Assembly (NCBI GenBank): GCA_024224815.1
Contig: JAAENC010000229.1
Coordinates: 34,852-98,851, forward strand
DNA: 64,000 nt
DNA from: Chloroflexota bacterium
Lineage (GTDB): Bacteria; Chloroflexota; Anaerolineae; Anaerolineales; Villigracilaceae
Reading direction: 5' to 3'
Shown piece by piece: positions 36,686 to 46,075 of the stretch; within the stretch, counting starts at the first letter, position 1, and each line of letters begins with the position of its first letter. The notes under the pieces were generated by a model. The model saw nothing but the letters and a program-made list of their open reading frames with translations, did no database searches and was not told the DNA's origin. The translations under genes and the position numbers were made by a program.

Positions 36686-38386
36686 ATGTTCCTTCTTAAC
36701 CCCAAAAACTACGAACGCTATTACCCCGATGAAGAGTCTCAGCAGATCATGGAAAAAACGATTGCCTTCTTCGAGAGCAAAGGCAAAGCCAAGATCAAAG
36801 AAGACGACCATGAACGTACTTGGTATGCTGATTTTATCGAATTTGTTAAAGAAGAGAAGATATTCTCTTCACTCTTAACGCCAGAAAAATACGGTAAAGA
36901 TGAAAACGTCCGCTGGGATACCTGGCGAAATTGCGGATTCAACGAAATCCTCGGCTTTTACGGTTTGGCCTATTGGTATACATGGCAGGTCAGCATTCTG
37001 GGATTGGGTCCAATTTGGATGGGAAAAAACGAAGCGCTCAAAGAAAAAGCAGCACAACATCTCGAAGATGGCGCCATCTTCGCCTTTGGGCTTTCAGAGC
37101 AAAAGCATGGCGCGGATATTTACTCATCGAGCATGAAGCTTGCTCCACAGAAAGATGGTACTTATCTTGCAAATGGCGCGAAATACTATATCGGCAACGC
37201 CAACGTCGCGCCGATGGTCTCAACCTTCGGTAAAATAACCGATAGTGGAGACTATGTCTTCTTTGTCGCCGATTCACAGTACGAAAATTATGAGCTGGTC
37301 AAAAATGTCACGAACAGCCAAAATTACGTCGCCGAGTACGCACTCAGGGATTACCCGATCACTGAAGACGAAATCCTTTCCAAAGGGCAAGATGCCTGGG
37401 ACTCGGCACTAAATACGGTCAACGTGGGCAAGTACAATTTGGGGTGGGCTTCGATCGGGATCTGCACCCACGCCCTATACGAAGCCATCAACCACGCGGC
37501 AAATCGTCGCCTTTATAAAATGCACGTCACCGACTTTCCCCACGTAAAACAGATGTTTACAGACGCTTATGCTCGCTTGGTTGCGATGAAACTTTTCGCA
37601 CTTCGAGCCGCAGATTATATGCGTGCGGCCTCCGCCGATGACCGTCGCTATCTGCTCTACAATCCGATGGTCAAAATGAAAGTCACCACGCAGGGCGAAG
37701 AAGTTATTAATCTTTTGTGGGACGTGATCGCTGCAAAAGGCTTCGAAAAAGATATGTTCTTTGAGATGGCCGCTCGCGATATCCGCGCCCTGCCAAAGCT
37801 CGAAGGTACGGTGCATGTCAACATCGCGCTGATCGTTAAATTCATGCCAAATTACTTCTTCGCGCCCGCCGAATATCCCGATCTGCCCCAACAAAATAAC
37901 CCCGTCAATGACGATTTTCTCTTCGATCAGGGGCCAACGCGCGGCTTGGGCAAAATCCAATTCCACGACTATAATATCGCCTTCGAGAGCTACGATCTGC
38001 CCAATGTCAACATTTTCAAAGAGCAGGTGGCTGTCTTCAAAGAATTCCTGATGATGGCAACGCCCGACGATGCCCAACGCAAAGATATTGACTTTCTCAT
38101 GGCGCTGGGCGAACTCTTCGCGCTCGTCGTTTATGCCCAACTTATTCTTGAGAATACAAAAATTTACGAGATGGATGATGCGCTCGTGGATCAGATTTTC
38201 GACTTCATGGTGCGCGATTTCTCGAAATTCGCCCTCCAACTTTATAGCAAACCGAGCAGCACGACCGAGCAAATGGCATTTTGCCAGCGCATGATCCGCA
38301 AAGCCAATGTGGATGAAACCCGCTACCAGAAAGTCTGGCAGGAACACGTCTACGCCCTCAAGGATATTTACGAAATGAATCCCTAA
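36686..38386 (+). CDS. Acyl-CoA dehydrogenase-family flavoprotein
   Basis: The product is 566 residues from the ATG at 36686, with an AAGGAG site; an upstream in-frame start falls in the REP element. The middle domain shows the FAD/substrate region (FGLSEQKHGADIYSSSMKL, ANGAKYYIGNAN), and the C-terminal helical domain includes LEGTVHVNIALI, which matches the family's EGT motif. The usual catalytic Glu position is not recognised with confidence. It is longer than classical acyl-CoA dehydrogenases (about 380 residues) because of N- and C-terminal extensions. It is a single gene, with no thiolase or enoyl-CoA hydratase nearby. The substrate is unknown. Confidence 0.8.
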   Translation: MFLLNPKNYERYYPDEESQQIMEKTIAFFESKGKAKIKEDDHERTWYADFIEFVKEEKIFSSLLTPEKYGKDENVRWDTWRNCGFNEILGFYGLAYWYTWQVSILGLGPIWMGKNEALKEKAAQHLEDGAIFAFGLSEQKHGADIYSSSMKLAPQKDGTYLANGAKYYIGNANVAPMVSTFGKITDSGDYVFFVADSQYENYELVKNVTNSQNYVAEYALRDYPITEDEILSKGQDAWDSALNTVNVGKYNLGWASIGICTHALYEAINHAANRRLYKMHVTDFPHVKQMFTDAYARLVAMKLFALRAADYMRAASADDRRYLLYNPMVKMKVTTQGEEVINLLWDVIAAKGFEKDMFFEMAARDIRALPKLEGTVHVNIALIVKFMPNYFFAPAEYPDLPQQNNPVNDDFLFDQGPTRGLGKIQFHDYNIAFESYDLPNVNIFKEQVAVFKEFLMMATPDDAQRKDIDFLMALGELFALVVYAQLILENTKIYEMDDALVDQIFDFMVRDFSKFALQLYSKPSSTTEQMAFCQRMIRKANVDETRYQKVWQEHVYALKDIYEMNP

Positions 38387-38478
38387 TAGGATTAATGTGT
38401 CGCTCTCAATTTTAGGCTTGCTACCCTTTAACAACAATATATCGAAGACCAACATATTCCCTTAAATCCCTCCCCGCC

Positions 38479-38536
38479 TGTCATTGCGAACGAAGCGTAG
38501 TGGAGTGCGGTAATCCCCCAGCCTGAAGCAATGACA
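38479..38536. repeat. REP-like element bounded by TGTCATTGC
   Basis: TGTCATTGC at 38479-38487 and GCAATGACA at 38528-38536 form a perfect 9-bp inverted repeat. The interior includes GAACGAAGCG and GGTAATCCCC. It belongs to the same family as 38941-39030. Confidence 0.6.
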
Positions 38537-38559
38537 TCTTATTACACAAGGAATAAAAA

Positions 38560-38856
38560 ATGGACAAACACTATACCTCTAACAGATTGACCTCCGGAAA
38601 TGCACTTTTCCCCGACGAAGTGATCGTCGCCAATGACGGAATCCACTTCATCAAACGCCGCGTTCTCGGCTCAGATGAAGAAATCATCATTTACGCGAAA
38701 ATAGCCTCTGTTAAATTAAAATCGGGCCTTCTATTTGCCGATCTCACCATCGAGACAACAGGTGGCTCACAGCCAATTTTCATCAACGGGCTGGCAAAAG
38801 GTGATGCCCAAGAAATAAAAGACGCGATTCGCGCCCATCAAAGACAGAATATTTAG
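38560..38856 (+). CDS. Small PH-domain-like protein
   Basis: The product is 98 residues, with no signal peptide and no membrane helix. The beta-strand pattern (DEVIVANDGIHFIKRR, EIIIYAKIASVKLKSGL, ADLTIETTGGSQPIFI) followed by a C-terminal helix (AQEIKDAIRAH) is that of small bacterial PH domains (bPH/YdbS-like). It lies between two REP-like elements and has no functional neighbours. The role is unknown. Confidence 0.6.
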   Translation: MDKHYTSNRLTSGNALFPDEVIVANDGIHFIKRRVLGSDEEIIIYAKIASVKLKSGLLFADLTIETTGGSQPIFINGLAKGDAQEIKDAIRAHQRQNI

Positions 38857-38870
38857 CTTTTGAGCTATAT

Positions 38871-38895
38871 TCTCCCCCCCGTTTGCGGGGGGAGT
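38871..38895. repeat. REP-like C/G palindrome
   Basis: A C-run and a matching G-run around GTTTGC, close to the element at 36630-36657. It starts 15 bases past the PH-like gene and could also end its transcription, although there is no T-run. Confidence 0.55.
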
Positions 38896-38940
38896 AAAAA
38901 ATGCTTCTATACAAGATAGGATAGTGCTGAATCCTATATA

Positions 38941-39030
38941 TGTCATTGCGAGCAGAGTTTACGGAGCGTGGCAATCTCCATCTTGATTTGGAGATCACCA
39001 CGTCGAACTAACGTTCTCCTCGCGATGACA
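38941..39030. repeat. REP-like element, TGTCATTGCGAG family
   Basis: TGTCATTGCGAG (38941-38952) and CTCCTCGCGATGACA (39016-39030) form the ends, with an inner pair GCAATCTCCA and TTTGGAGATCACC. Related words occur at 38479-38536, 51919-52018 and 59401-59524. This widespread intergenic word family is typical of non-autonomous palindromic repeats. Confidence 0.65.
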
Positions 39031-39060
39031 TTCTTATTTTTTTAGAAAAAGGTAAAAAAC

Positions 39061-40341
39061 TTGACAACACAAACACGTCCTGTCAGTTACAGGGAACTTA
39101 TTGGCAAAAATAAGAACTTTAGAGATCTTTGGTTTGGGCAAATTGTTAGCCTAATGGGAGATTGGTTTAATCTGATCGCTACGGCCATTCTTACAGCAAA
39201 CCTAACCCAATCAGGATTAGCCGTTGGCGGGCTTTTCGTTATCCGCTCCTTAGCCCAGTTTTTTACCGGCCCCATTGGCGGGATGTTAGCAGATCGCTTT
39301 GACCGTAAAAAGATTTTAATTTGGTCAGACATCCTGCGCTTTTTCATTGTTCTAGGCTTTTTATTTGTGAAAGATGCTAGCCAAATCTGGCTGCTCTACA
39401 CCCTTACAGCGCTACAACTTGGCATTAGCGGTATCTTTTTCCCGACCAAAGATGCCATTCTCCCGGATGTGGTCGCAGAAAGTGAAATTGGCACAGCCAA
39501 TGCGTTGACTTCCACAACATGGTCTACTATGCTCGCCTTGGGTGCTTTTTTGGGAGGGCAAGTTGCTGGCACATGGGGGATCGCGCCAGCTCTAATATTA
39601 GATGCCTTCTCCTATCTTTTGTCTGCTTATTTTATTGCTAAAATTTCTTATACCCAAACAACGACAAAGGTCAGCGAGCCACTCACTGTCAAGGATGTGA
39701 CCCAACAGTATTTTCAGGGTGTGAGTTATCTCTCGAAACATAAACCCATCTTCGTCCTTGCCATCCAAAAAGCATCGCTGATGTTGGCTGTCTCTGGTTT
39801 TAATGATGTTATTCAGGTTGAACTCTCCAGCAAGATTTTTGTGGTCGGTGAAGGGGGTAGCACAAGTTTGGGATGGCTCTACGCTATCGTTGGTGTTGGC
39901 ACAGGTGTTAGCCCAATTATTGCCCGCTGGATCACTGGTGACCGCGAACGAGCATTACGTCATGCTATCACTGTCGGATATGGATTTACCTTGATCGGAT
40001 TAATCCTCATGTATCCGATCAGTAGCCTAGAGATGGTGATGATGGGCGGATTCTTCCGTGGCTTTGGCATAGCCATCATTTGGGTTTTCTCAACCACGCT
40101 GCTGCTCAAAAAACTCCCCAACGAAGTACGCGGACGCGTATTCGGTACCGAATTTGCCCTTTTTACACTTGCTGGCGCCATCGGTGCTGGGCTTGGTGGT
40201 TGGTTCCTGGATGCCTTCAATTTCACCCTCCAAAACCTGATTCTTCTCATGGGTATCCTGATGTTTTCCTTCGGCATCTACTGGTTTATTAATGGTGTTT
40301 GGGCTGCGAAAAAAACGATTGTAGAAGCTTCGGTACAATAA
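39061..40341 (+). CDS. MFS transporter
   Basis: The product is 426 residues with 12 predicted helices. The start is TTG (39061), preceded by AAAGGTAAA. The N-terminus (YRELIGKNKNFRDLWFGQIVSLMGDWF) and the loop GGMLADRFDRKKILIWSD, which is the MFS A-motif, place it with the EntS/MFS_3 group of exporters. The helix-7/8 loop and the A-like motif LPNEVRGRVFGTEFAL are present. It is probably an exporter; the substrate is unknown. The MazG-like gene follows at once and may be co-transcribed. Confidence 0.88.
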   Translation: MTTQTRPVSYRELIGKNKNFRDLWFGQIVSLMGDWFNLIATAILTANLTQSGLAVGGLFVIRSLAQFFTGPIGGMLADRFDRKKILIWSDILRFFIVLGFLFVKDASQIWLLYTLTALQLGISGIFFPTKDAILPDVVAESEIGTANALTSTTWSTMLALGAFLGGQVAGTWGIAPALILDAFSYLLSAYFIAKISYTQTTTKVSEPLTVKDVTQQYFQGVSYLSKHKPIFVLAIQKASLMLAVSGFNDVIQVELSSKIFVVGEGGSTSLGWLYAIVGVGTGVSPIIARWITGDRERALRHAITVGYGFTLIGLILMYPISSLEMVMMGGFFRGFGIAIIWVFSTTLLLKKLPNEVRGRVFGTEFALFTLAGAIGAGLGGWFLDAFNFTLQNLILLMGILMFSFGIYWFINGVWAAKKTIVEASVQ

Positions 40342-40355
40342 TGATGGGAGAGCAA

Positions 40356-40658
40356 ATGTCTTTGAATGACCTTGTTAAGAAAATTGCCAAGAAGAGAAGT
40401 GAAAGGGGCTTTGTGACTGATCCGCTAAAAATCCACATGCTCCTGACCGAAGAAGTGGGCGAGATTGCCGCAGAATTAAAGAAGCTTTGGTCTAAAAATT
40501 ACGATGGCTTTGATAAAAATAAACTTGCTGAAGAATTATCTGATACTTTTTGCCTTCTTGCAGCCATGGCGAACGAATGTGAGATAGATCTTGAAAAAGC
40601 AGTTCAGGATAAGTTCTTTGAGAAGGATGGGAAAAGAGCCTGGAAAACAGAAAGGTAA
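40356..40658 (+). CDS. MazG-like nucleotide pyrophosphohydrolase
   Basis: The product is 100 residues. The ATG at 40356 has a GGGAG site six bases upstream; ATGs at 40341 and 40344 lack one. The all-alpha NTP pyrophosphohydrolase motif is complete (LLTEEVGEIAAEL and LAEELSDTFCLLAAMA, an EExxE pair and ExxD binding Mg). Small MazG-like proteins hydrolyse NTPs or dNTPs to monophosphates, usually as house-cleaning enzymes. It starts 15 bases after the MFS stop. Confidence 0.85.
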   Translation: MSLNDLVKKIAKKRSERGFVTDPLKIHMLLTEEVGEIAAELKKLWSKNYDGFDKNKLAEELSDTFCLLAAMANECEIDLEKAVQDKFFEKDGKRAWKTER

Positions 40659-40885
40659 TTAGCCACATGATACTTTTGTTTTCAAAGGCGGCTGGGTAGT
40701 TCGAAGCAGAGCGAAGAACGTATCGAAACCGGTTTACCCTCAAGGGCCTGGCTTTGATACGGCGACCCTGCCAAAGCTCTGTGAGGCGGATAAGCATCTT
40801 CTGCTCAACCAGCAGATTACTCTTTTTAACAAGCAGTCATGTTCTTAGACAGGACGTTTTTTATTATAAAGCGGAGAAAGAAAAT

Positions 40886-41839
40886 ATGCTAAATAACAAG
40901 AAATCTGTAAAAGTTGCTGTCGTACAAGCAGCCCCAATTTTATTTGATTGTGATGCCTCTATAGAAAAAGCCTGCCAGCTTATCCATGAAACTGCCGTGC
41001 AGAAGGTAGAACTTGTCCTTTTCCCTGAAGCTTTTATCCCCGCTTATCCTCGTGGATTAAGCTTTGGTATGGTTGTTGGCAGCCGAAAACCTGAAGGACG
41101 CGATCTTTGGCAACGATATTGGGATAATGCGGTCGAAATTCCCAGCCCGGCTACAGATAAATTAGGAAATGCTGCGCATAAAGCTGGCGTATATTTGGCA
41201 ATGGGTATTATTGAACGGGATACAGAATTTAGCGGCGGTACACTCTATTGCACCACGCTTTATTTTTCTCCAGAAGGAGAAATTATTGGCAAACACCGCA
41301 AACTAAAACCGACGGGATCAGAACGTCTTATTTGGGGAGAAGGCGATGGCAGCACGTTGACCGTCTTGGATACAGAATTAGGAAAAATAGGCGGGCTAAT
41401 TTGTTGGGAAAATTATATGCCCTTGGCGCGAATGGCAATGTACGGCAAAGGCGTGGAATTATATCTAGCGCCTACAGCTGATTCCCGCGATACATGGCAA
41501 GCGACGATGCAACATATTGCCTGCGAAGGACGCTGTTTTGTGCTGGGATGCAACCAGTTCGTGACGAAAGATATATACCCGGATGATTTGCAGAAACACC
41601 TGGAACTGGCAGAGCAGCCAGATCTAATGTGTCGTGGGGGGAGCGTGATCATTTCTCCTTTGGGTGAGATCATCGCAGGCCCACTTTACGATCAGGAAGG
41701 TATTCTTTACGCGGAGCTAGACCTGAAAGAAGTGCTCAGAGCCAAGTTAGATTTTGACGTTGTTGGTCACTATGCTCGACCAGATGTTTTTCAATTAATC
41801 GTTAATGAAGAGCCAGGTAAAACGGTACAGAGTAAATAA
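40886..41839 (+). CDS. Nitrilase
   Basis: The product is 317 residues from the ATG at 40886 (GGAGAAAG site); the frame extends upstream but only through non-coding sequence. The catalytic Glu-Lys-Cys triad is present in [28 protein letters not shown] and [12 protein letters not shown]. The CWEN context is that of true nitrilases (R-CN to acid and ammonia) rather than amidases or carbamoylases. Its stop overlaps the next gene's start (TAATG), so it is coupled to an alpha/beta hydrolase. The natural nitrile is unknown. Confidence 0.92.
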   Translation: MLNNKKSVKVAVVQAAPILFDCDASIEKACQLIHETAVQKVELVLFPEAFIPAYPRGLSFGMVVGSRKPEGRDLWQRYWDNAVEIPSPATDKLGNAAHKAGVYLAMGIIERDTEFSGGTLYCTTLYFSPEGEIIGKHRKLKPTGSERLIWGEGDGSTLTVLDTELGKIGGLICWENYMPLARMAMYGKGVELYLAPTADSRDTWQATMQHIACEGRCFVLGCNQFVTKDIYPDDLQKHLELAEQPDLMCRGGSVIISPLGEIIAGPLYDQEGILYAELDLKEVLRAKLDFDVVGHYARPDVFQLIVNEEPGKTVQSK

Positions 41840-42693
41840 TGGACTATCAATATATAAAAACCAATGGTATCCGTTTACATGTCGCTCAAGCTGGTGCAGA
41901 TGATAAGCCTCTGGTCATTCTTTTGCATGGCTTTCCCGAATTTTCTTATGGCTGGCGGAAGCAAATACCGCACTTGGTGGAAGCTGGCTACCGTGTGTGG
42001 GCACCTGACCAGCGTGGATATAATCTCAGCGATAAACCGGATGGGATTGCAGCCTATTCTATAGATAAATTAGCAGCCGATGTGATCGGCCTCATCGGTG
42101 CTGCTGGCGAAGAAAAAGCTTTTTTGGTTGGACACGATTGGGGCGCAGTTGTGGCTTGGTGGGTGGCAGCGAAATACCCTGAGAGGATCAAGAAGCTGGT
42201 TAATTTGAATGTTCCCCACCATTCTGTGATGCGAAAGACTTTGCTGGGTAATTTTTCTCAACTTCGCAAGAGTTGGTATATGTTTTTCTTTCAGATTCCG
42301 TGGTTACCGGAATTTTTAGTCAGACAAGGGGATTGGAAAGTGAGTGCAGAGTCGCTTCAAAAAAGTAGTCGACCAGGAACCTTTACCGAGAATGATCTCG
42401 CAGAATATAGGCAGGCTTGGTCTCAGCCAAAGGCATATACATCTATGCTGAATTGGTATAGGGCGATGTTGCAAAAACCGCCCAAAGCTTTATCCAGCTC
42501 TAGGATTACTGTGCCGACCTTATTAATTTGGGGTGCGCAGGATAAGTTTTTAGGTAGAGAAATGGCACAGCCGAGTATTGATCGCTGTGATGATGGGCAG
42601 CTTGTTTTTATCGAGGAAGCGACGCATTGGGTGCAACATGAAGAAGCGGAGCGAGTTAATCAATTGATCGCTACATTTTTACGCGATGATTAG
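41839..42693 (+). CDS. Alpha/beta hydrolase, epoxide-hydrolase-like
   Basis: The product is 284 residues. The oxyanion motif [10 protein letters not shown], the nucleophile elbow [11 protein letters not shown] (Asp nucleophile), the acid in [11 protein letters not shown] and the base His in THWVQHEE fit soluble epoxide hydrolases and haloalkane dehalogenase relatives. [11 protein letters not shown] is also typical of epoxide hydrolases. It is translationally coupled to the nitrilase, which suggests joint degradation or detoxification of xenobiotic- or plant-derived substrates. The small membrane protein follows 15 bases later. Confidence 0.87.
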   Translation: MDYQYIKTNGIRLHVAQAGADDKPLVILLHGFPEFSYGWRKQIPHLVEAGYRVWAPDQRGYNLSDKPDGIAAYSIDKLAADVIGLIGAAGEEKAFLVGHDWGAVVAWWVAAKYPERIKKLVNLNVPHHSVMRKTLLGNFSQLRKSWYMFFFQIPWLPEFLVRQGDWKVSAESLQKSSRPGTFTENDLAEYRQAWSQPKAYTSMLNWYRAMLQKPPKALSSSRITVPTLLIWGAQDKFLGREMAQPSIDRCDDGQLVFIEEATHWVQHEEAERVNQLIATFLRDD

Positions 42694-42708
42694 TTAGTAT
42701 GAAGCAAT

Positions 42709-43233
42709 ATGTCTGAAAAAAACTCTCTCTACTTCAAAGGTGCTATATGGCTTGGCTTGGTAGTTCTGCTTGCAGGCGCCGCTGTGATGGTGCAATCTAT
42801 TAGAGTTGAGATGACAGACTCGACCACACCCCGTTGGATAGGATTTGCTTTTGGGTTGATATTTTTCAATGCGGGCATTACTGTTGGGCTAATGGATTCT
42901 AGCTTTAATCGCTACAGAGAGAGCAAAGTCTTTGCTTATTTTCAGGCCGCTATCTTGCTGTCTATCCCCCTGCTTTTCCTTGTTCTTTTGAATTGGGTGG
43001 CTTTTTTTCCGGGAGAGCGCGAATTTAGTATGAGCATATCTATCCCTTTTCTTTCTTTCGATTCTGATCGTGCCAGTGAAATTATCGGGCGAATAGCCTT
43101 TGGCATCCCGGCGTTGTTGATGGATGCTTTTCTTGGGTATGTGGTCTATGGGGTTGTTGTCGATGCTTATGATAAGAAAAAAGACGATGAGCTTGCTTCT
43201 TATCTAGAAAAAATGGGCTCAAAAAAGAAGTAG
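42709..43233 (+). CDS. Four-helix membrane protein, unknown
   Basis: The product is 174 residues with four membrane helices (about 8-30, 44-66, 78-102, 126-148) and a Lys-rich C-terminus (SYLEKMGSKKK). There are no motifs I can assign. It lies 15 bases after the epoxide-hydrolase-like gene and ends at a bidirectional terminator. Confidence 0.65.
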   Translation: MSEKNSLYFKGAIWLGLVVLLAGAAVMVQSIRVEMTDSTTPRWIGFAFGLIFFNAGITVGLMDSSFNRYRESKVFAYFQAAILLSIPLLFLVLLNWVAFFPGEREFSMSISIPFLSFDSDRASEIIGRIAFGIPALLMDAFLGYVVYGVVVDAYDKKKDDELASYLEKMGSKKK

Positions 43234-43238
43234 ATTTT

Positions 43239-43280
43239 CAAATAAAAAGAATGGGATGATTACCTCACTCTTTTTATTTG
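43239..43280. terminator. Bidirectional terminator between convergent genes
   Basis: A 12-bp stem CAAATAAAAAGA with its complement, with A/T runs on both sides and an 18-base loop. It serves the membrane-protein gene on the plus strand and the sensor kinase gene on the minus strand. Confidence 0.8.
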
Positions 43281-43303
43281 GAATCCGATTTTGAAGATGT
43301 TCT

Positions 43304-44689
43304 TTAGTTGACTGATGCAGGAAAAAGTATGTTAGCTTGTGTTCCTTTCCCTTGTTGGCTACTTATAGAAATCGAGCCACCCTGCGCTTTAATTAGGGAG
43401 TGAGCAATGGATAGACCCAGCCCATTTGTACGGCTACCTTCGTTTTCAGATGATGTGACTTGATAGAAGCGGTCGAAGAGATGCGGCAGATGTTCGGGGG
43501 GAATGCCTTGACCTGTGTCTATCACTTCGATTTGGATCGATTTTTCGACGTGTCGAGCATTGAGTTCAATTGATCCACTGAGTGATGTAAAGCGTATGGC
43601 ATTGTCTAGGAGAATTAGTAGCACTTGACGCAAACGAGTTTTGTCAGCACGCACTTGGATTTGGGCAGGATTCAATTGAATGGAAATTTCTCTATCCGGA
43701 TTTAATTTGCCGATCTGCTCTATGGTTTCAGAGAAAAGCTCTTGAAGCGGTATCAAGTTAAAATCAAGTTTGAGACGTTGGGCATCTAGGCGGGAGAGTA
43801 GTAAGAGATCATCCACTAAATGATCCATATAGTCACATTCGTTCAAAATATCTTTTAGTAACTTGGGATGTTCCTCGGTTGCTTGGCTTCGCAGACCATA
43901 GTCTGCTGTGGCACGAATTAAGGTTAGGGGTGTGCGAAGTTCGTGGCTGGCGTTCGAGACGAAGACTTGTTGTTGATCCCAAGCTTTTTGTGCTGGGCCT
44001 AGTGAGCGCCCGGCTAGCCACCAACTGACAAATGCAAGGAAGATGCTGGCTATGCTTCCCAAGATGATTAGGAAAATTAGATATTGGTTGAGAAGGCCAT
44101 CCTGATCGCTTAATAGGCGGCCGCTTTGTAAGATGGCGGGGATATTTAAGTCTGTTTTATAAGTCAGTAAGCGGATGCGCCCTTGTCCGGGTATTTCTAC
44201 TGTTCGAATGTCATACCCAAATTCTTCTGCATTTGCAAAGGTAGCGGGGTCATCTACGATAGGTGGCGAGGGCAGATTTGGCGCGAGAATTGGATCACCA
44301 TTAGCATCAAAAGCAACGATAAAGATTGCAGCTAGATCTGCTTCGTAATGATAGGCTTCCCCAGAATCTTCTTCCTCATCATCATCGTGTTCTTCGTGCT
44401 CATCGTCATCTTCGTAGCGTGAAGCAATTAGTACTTCGGGAGTATTATCATTATGAACTACGCGGCTATTATTCACCAGCCAAAGTTCTTCGGCTGCTAC
44501 CAATTCATCTGGCATTGAAAGCCCGAGCAGGCGAAATTCAGCAGCCATTTTATATTGCAATGCCAAATCTGTGGATTGTTGAAAGTAGCGAGTGATGAGA
44601 AGATAGGTGCTAATACCGACTAAGCCAACCAAGCCTATTGCGGCTAGTAAATATAAAAAGGTGAGGCGCCAGCGTAAAGGTTTAAGCAT
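43304..44689 (-). CDS. Sensor histidine kinase with His/Asp-rich sensor domain
   Basis: The product is 461 residues. I start at the ATG at 44689 (MLKPLRWRLTF), overlapping the regulator gene by eight bases; starts at 44698 or 44713 are possible. Two membrane helices flank an extracytoplasmic domain that contains YEDDDEHEEHDDDEEEDSG, a metal-ligand-like acidic and His stretch. The kinase core is intact: FVSNASHELRTPLTLIRA (phosphoacceptor His), LLDNAIRF, DTGQGIPPEHL and GLGLSIAHSL. It pairs with the OmpR-type regulator. The adjacent divergent operon encodes a protein with a similar His/Asp tail, so a metal cation is a likely signal (inference). Confidence 0.93.
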   Translation of the reverse strand: MLKPLRWRLTFLYLLAAIGLVGLVGISTYLLITRYFQQSTDLALQYKMAAEFRLLGLSMPDELVAAEELWLVNNSRVVHNDNTPEVLIASRYEDDDEHEEHDDDEEEDSGEAYHYEADLAAIFIVAFDANGDPILAPNLPSPPIVDDPATFANAEEFGYDIRTVEIPGQGRIRLLTYKTDLNIPAILQSGRLLSDQDGLLNQYLIFLIILGSIASIFLAFVSWWLAGRSLGPAQKAWDQQQVFVSNASHELRTPLTLIRATADYGLRSQATEEHPKLLKDILNECDYMDHLVDDLLLLSRLDAQRLKLDFNLIPLQELFSETIEQIGKLNPDREISIQLNPAQIQVRADKTRLRQVLLILLDNAIRFTSLSGSIELNARHVEKSIQIEVIDTGQGIPPEHLPHLFDRFYQVTSSENEGSRTNGLGLSIAHSLIKAQGGSISISSQQGKGTQANILFPASVN

Positions 44690-45368
44690 TTTCGACATCC
44701 AGATAATAGCCAATCCCGCGTTTGGTCTGAATTGGGTCTTTGTGATCGTCCAGACTTAATTTGCTCCTTAAATAGGAAATATATACATCGACCATAGTGG
44801 GTTTTACTTTCGTTTCGTATGACCAGACATAGTCCATGATAAATTGGCGGGAAAGAGTCTGGCCAGGATGACGCATGAGACATTCAAGCAAAGTCCATTC
44901 TGTTTTGGTCAGATCAAGTATCTGGCTTCCGCGTCGGGCAGAATACGTGCGTGTATCAAGTACTATACTGCCTACGCGTAGCTCCCAAGCATTGACGGCA
45001 TTGGTGCCGTTTGCTCGTCGCCCCAACGCATGAATTCTGGCAATTAATTCATCATAGGAAAATGGTTTTGTAAGATAATCATCCGCACCACTGTACAGAC
45101 CTGCAACTCGATCTTCGATTTGTGTGCGGGCAGTTAACATGAGTATGGCAGTTGAGAGTCTGGCTGTGCGCATAGCCTGAACGACAGAAGGCCCATCACG
45201 CCCGGGGAGCATCCAGTCGATTACTGCAACATCATAGATACCGCGTAAAGCGATTTCAACCCCCTCATCTCCATTATGACTCACATCAACATCAAAGTGC
45301 TCAGATTCGAGCACTTTTTTTGTTAAGGCGGCCAATCGTTTGTCGTCTTCAATTAATAAGATGCGCAT
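44682..45368 (-). CDS. OmpR-family response regulator
   Basis: The product is 228 residues. The receiver has the acidic pair (LLIEDD), the phosphoacceptor Asp (VAVIDWMLPGRDG), Thr and Lys (LMLTAR, YLTKPFS). A winged helix follows (LTKTEWTLLECLMRHPGQTLSRQF, DVYISYLRSKL). It is translated first and overlaps the kinase gene. It probably binds the 11-bp tandem repeat at 45410-45431 in the divergent promoter region. Confidence 0.95.
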   Translation of the reverse strand: MRILLIEDDKRLAALTKKVLESEHFDVDVSHNGDEGVEIALRGIYDVAVIDWMLPGRDGPSVVQAMRTARLSTAILMLTARTQIEDRVAGLYSGADDYLTKPFSYDELIARIHALGRRANGTNAVNAWELRVGSIVLDTRTYSARRGSQILDLTKTEWTLLECLMRHPGQTLSRQFIMDYVWSYETKVKPTMVDVYISYLRSKLSLDDHKDPIQTKRGIGYYLDVENA

Positions 45369-45409
45369 AAAAATTTTCTAAACCTTTGGTATGAACTTAA
45401 GTTTAGCAG

Positions 45410-45431
45410 AAAAAGATTGGAAAAAGATTGG
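45410..45431. promoter_or_regulatory. 11-bp tandem repeat AAAAAGATTGG x2 in the divergent promoter region
   Basis: Two head-to-tail AAAAAGATTGG units lie between the regulator gene and the PepSY-like operon. OmpR-family regulators typically bind direct repeats of about one helical turn, so this is the best candidate operator for the adjacent regulator. Which side it controls is unknown. Confidence 0.45.
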
Positions 45432-45521
45432 AAAAGAGGAGCATGATTTAAAAGAAAATCCAATTTTGGGCATGTATCCTTAGAGCATAGAACCCAAAAA
45501 ATAATGTCTATGGAGGATATT

Positions 45522-46064
45522 ATGCCTAAGAAAAACCTTTTGATCTCTGCCGCGCTAACCGCTTTTGTATTGGTTGTGCTTACAGGCGTTTCGAGTGCTT
45601 ATAAAGAAATTACTTCTAATTTTGTTTTGTCACAGGTCTCACAAGCAGAACCACCGCTTACCGCAACAACTGAGCCAACAATAGAAGTTGTGGCAGCTGT
45701 GCCAACAGCAACCGTGATGGTTATCTTGACGCATCAAGAAGCCGCTTTGCTTGCAGCGAATTATCTTGAGCAGACCGATTTATATAGTGTAGAGATAGCA
45801 CCTTGGGAAAATATTGAAGAAGCTTATAAAGTGGTTTTTAGCTCTGGTGATATTGTATATATCAGTATGAATGGTCAAGTGCTGGGCACTGAAGAGCCGC
45901 CTACGATCGTTATTACAAAGTCTAATAACGGTAGCAATGATCAACCCGTGCGCAATAATCACGATGACGATCATGATGATGACCACGATGACGACCACGA
46001 CGATGATTACGATGATGATCACGATGACGATCATGACGATGACGACCATGATGACGACGATTAG
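45522..46064 (+). CDS. PepSY-like secreted protein with His/Asp-rich tail
   Basis: The product is 180 residues. The ATG at 45522 has a GGAGG site; an in-frame ATG at 45504 does not. It has an N-terminal hydrophobic segment (LLISAALTAFVLVVLTGV), a Thr/Pro-rich linker, then a PepSY-like unit (LTHQEAALLAANYLEQ ... VEIAPWENIEEAYKVVF). The last 35 residues are almost pure Asp and His (units DDDHDDDH), encoded by a degenerate 6-12-bp repeat. Such a tail should bind Zn, Ni, Cu or similar cations outside the membrane. It is the first gene of a four-gene operon with ApbE and a ferric-reductase-like protein. Confidence 0.75.
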   Translation: MPKKNLLISAALTAFVLVVLTGVSSAYKEITSNFVLSQVSQAEPPLTATTEPTIEVVAAVPTATVMVILTHQEAALLAANYLEQTDLYSVEIAPWENIEEAYKVVFSSGDIVYISMNGQVLGTEEPPTIVITKSNNGSNDQPVRNNHDDDHDDDHDDDHDDDYDDDHDDDHDDDDHDDDD

Positions 46065-46075
46065 GATAAAAGACA

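Noticed and set aside
37475-38455. 326-codon minus-strand frame opposite the acyl-CoA dehydrogenase-like gene
   Set aside because: It lies on the opposite strand of a long gene with clear family motifs; it has no recognisable domains.
45960-46063. Short repeats that could suggest a CRISPR or tandem array
   Set aside because: They are codons for a continuous Asp/His tail in frame with the upstream gene; no regular spacers.
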